From a virus: a DNA stretch of 37,655 nt. The stretch is taken from the IMG/VR virus record IMGVR_UViG_3300044621_001089, positions 1 to 37,655 of that record. One strand, written 5' to 3'. Position numbers and translations under genes: made by a program. Shown piece after piece: positions 36,740-37,655 of this stretch; position 1 is the first letter of the stretch, and every line of letters starts with the position of its first letter. Below the pieces are notes generated by a model. It ran no database searches, had not been told where the DNA came from, and saw only the letters and a program-made list of their open reading frames with translations.

Positions 36740-37655
36740 GCCAAAAACGAATAAATCAACTGCCGGAAAACGTAAACGCGGCAAATGAAACAAATGATTA
36801 CCTCATTAGGCAGACGTGGGAGGGGCAGGGAAACCCGAACCTTCAAACCAACACAGGCTGGAAAACCTACGTAAGCAGCTTTGGTGATTTTTTCGCGGGG
36901 ATACTAACGCCGCTAAACCAAGTTTTAAACTGGATTATTTCGCCGATTTCTACGGACGCGCTGAACACGGCCAGCCTTGGAAGCGACCTAAAAATATATG
37001 TGCCACCTCCGCCTGCGAACGCGGCATTTTATGCGACTACGGCGGCTTCGGATGTGGTAGGGTACACTAAGTTAGTGATAAGCACGGTTGATCCTTCATA
37101 CGATAACCCTGCCGTGGATGTAAGCACGGGTGCAATAACGGCTTTCGGCCAAGCGGCGGGCGCATTGGTCAGCGCGCCGGGTGTGTTTGTGGGAAATCCG
37201 GGAGTTGTAACCATAACGACTACGGGAGAAATACGCCGCACCTCCGGAAGCGGCACGGCCGAGTTTTATTTTGAGGTGTACCACAGGGATGCAGGCGGAA
37301 CGGAAACCTTGATAGGAACGTCCAATGTAACGCCGCCTATTTCTACGAGTGCATACACGCAGTTTACGGCCAACTGCCTCGTAAACAACGGAGATTTTTT
37401 AGCGACAGATAGGCTGGTAATTAAATACTTTGCTAACCGGATAGCGGGCGGTTCAAACCCCGTCTATGAGTTTTTGTTTGGCGGTGCTAACCCTGTAACA
37501 ACGCTGTTTCCTGTTCCGGCTGGCGTGATTGCCCCGCCGATTTCAAGCGACCCCGGCAACAATGCTACAATTGGCACGGATGGTAAGATATTCGTACCAA
37601 CGCCTGTTATAGCACAAGACTTTGAAACCTTGGCAACCCAAAGCAGCCCTGTAAC
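36736..37655 (+). CDS. Fibre-like virion protein, 3' end off the window (306 codons seen)
   Basis: The frame opens at ATG 36736 in an ATGA overlap and stays open to the end of the window. It begins MSQKRINQLPENVNAANETN, then a short helical region. A motif of the form ISxDxxNxAxxGxDxKIxVPxP occurs twice, near residues 70-91 and 275-295. Such repeats (SSDPGNNATIGTDGKIFVP) are frequent in Bacteroidota phage neck and tail fibre proteins. The middle is beta-rich. The C-terminal part is probably the piece at 1-414, which would give a protein of about 440 residues. Confidence 0.65.
   Translation, partial: MSQKRINQLPENVNAANETNDYLIRQTWEGQGNPNLQTNTGWKTYVSSFGDFFAGILTPLNQVLNWIISPISTDALNTASLGSDLKIYVPPPPANAAFYATTAASDVVGYTKLVISTVDPSYDNPAVDVSTGAITAFGQAAGALVSAPGVFVGNPGVVTITTTGEIRRTSGSGTAEFYFEVYHRDAGGTETLIGTSNVTPPISTSAYTQFTANCLVNNGDFLATDRLVIKYFANRIAGGSNPVYEFLFGGANPVTTLFPVPAGVIAPPISSDPGNNATIGTDGKIFVPTPVIAQDFETLATQSSPV

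Noticed and set aside
1-37655. Integrase, repressor or attachment site (temperate lifestyle)
   Set aside because: No tyrosine or serine recombinase motif, no divergent repressor pair and no att-like repeat was found; the single HTH protein is not enough.
1-37655. tRNA or rRNA genes
   Set aside because: No cloverleaf with a TTCGANNC T-loop was recognised by eye; a tRNAscan run would be needed to exclude a divergent one.

Overview
The window looks like a nearly complete genome of a tailed phage (probable siphovirus morphology) that infects a member of the Bacteroidota. The host call rests on promoters, not on similarity searches. Many transcription units begin with the Bacteroidota -7 box TAnnTTTG (or TAnnTTAG), sometimes with a -33 TTG/TTTG about 19-20 nt upstream. 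Shine-Dalgarno sequences are largely absent. The replication protein (VirE/BT4734-like primase-helicase) is also of a type common in Bacteroidota elements. No integrase, excisionase, CI-type repressor cassette, tRNA, CRISPR or insertion sequence was recognised, so a virulent lifestyle is the simplest reading.

All genes but one read on the + strand. The two ends of the window fall inside one fibre-like gene: the 5' part is at 36736-37655 and the 3' part at 1-414. The halves join in frame if a single base is missing at the junction, so the molecule is probably circular or circularly permuted, about 37.66 kb. The layout is: (i) 36074-10479 tail and fibre region, with a frameshifted tail-assembly chaperone pair (1268-2091), tape measure (2450-5365), distal tail proteins and a Mu gpF/SPP1 gp7-like minor head protein; (ii) 10551-11081 a strongly expressed structural protein, probably the major tail protein; (iii) 11186-14044 small accessory genes including a GT8-like glycosyltransferase and a candidate unimolecular spanin; (iv) 14111-15587 a metallophosphoesterase and a holin; (v) 15590-21463 head region with portal, scaffold and major capsid; (vi) 21460-22038 endolysin; (vii) 22140-29265 early and replication region with an HTH protein, a Rad52-like annealing protein, a Cas4-like Fe-S nuclease, an SF2 helicase, a VirE-like primase-helicase and a DnaN-like clamp; (viii) 29262-31396 a MptE/DUF115-like protein, a methyltransferase and a PAPS-reductase-like cassette; (ix) 31397-32212 a non-coding region full of TGTAACAG iterons and hairpins, a candidate origin or packaging site; (x) 32213-35366 VRR-NUC nuclease, SSB-like protein, small and large terminase and a DUF3310 protein.

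The regulatory layout is unusually compact. Intrinsic terminators sit directly upstream of promoters, and the -7 box often lies only 3-5 nt from the start codon, which implies leaderless mRNAs. Downstream genes are chained through ATGA stop/start overlaps (14 cases). Other points of interest are a lone antisense gene (2056-2391) facing the tape-measure promoter, a promoter with a perfect inverted-repeat operator (22079-22110), a capsid-gene leader made of two tandem hairpins (18961-19018), and a sliding clamp with no phage DNA polymerase in view.

All functional names come from motif reading of translated frames without database searches. Assignments for small and structural genes are tentative.
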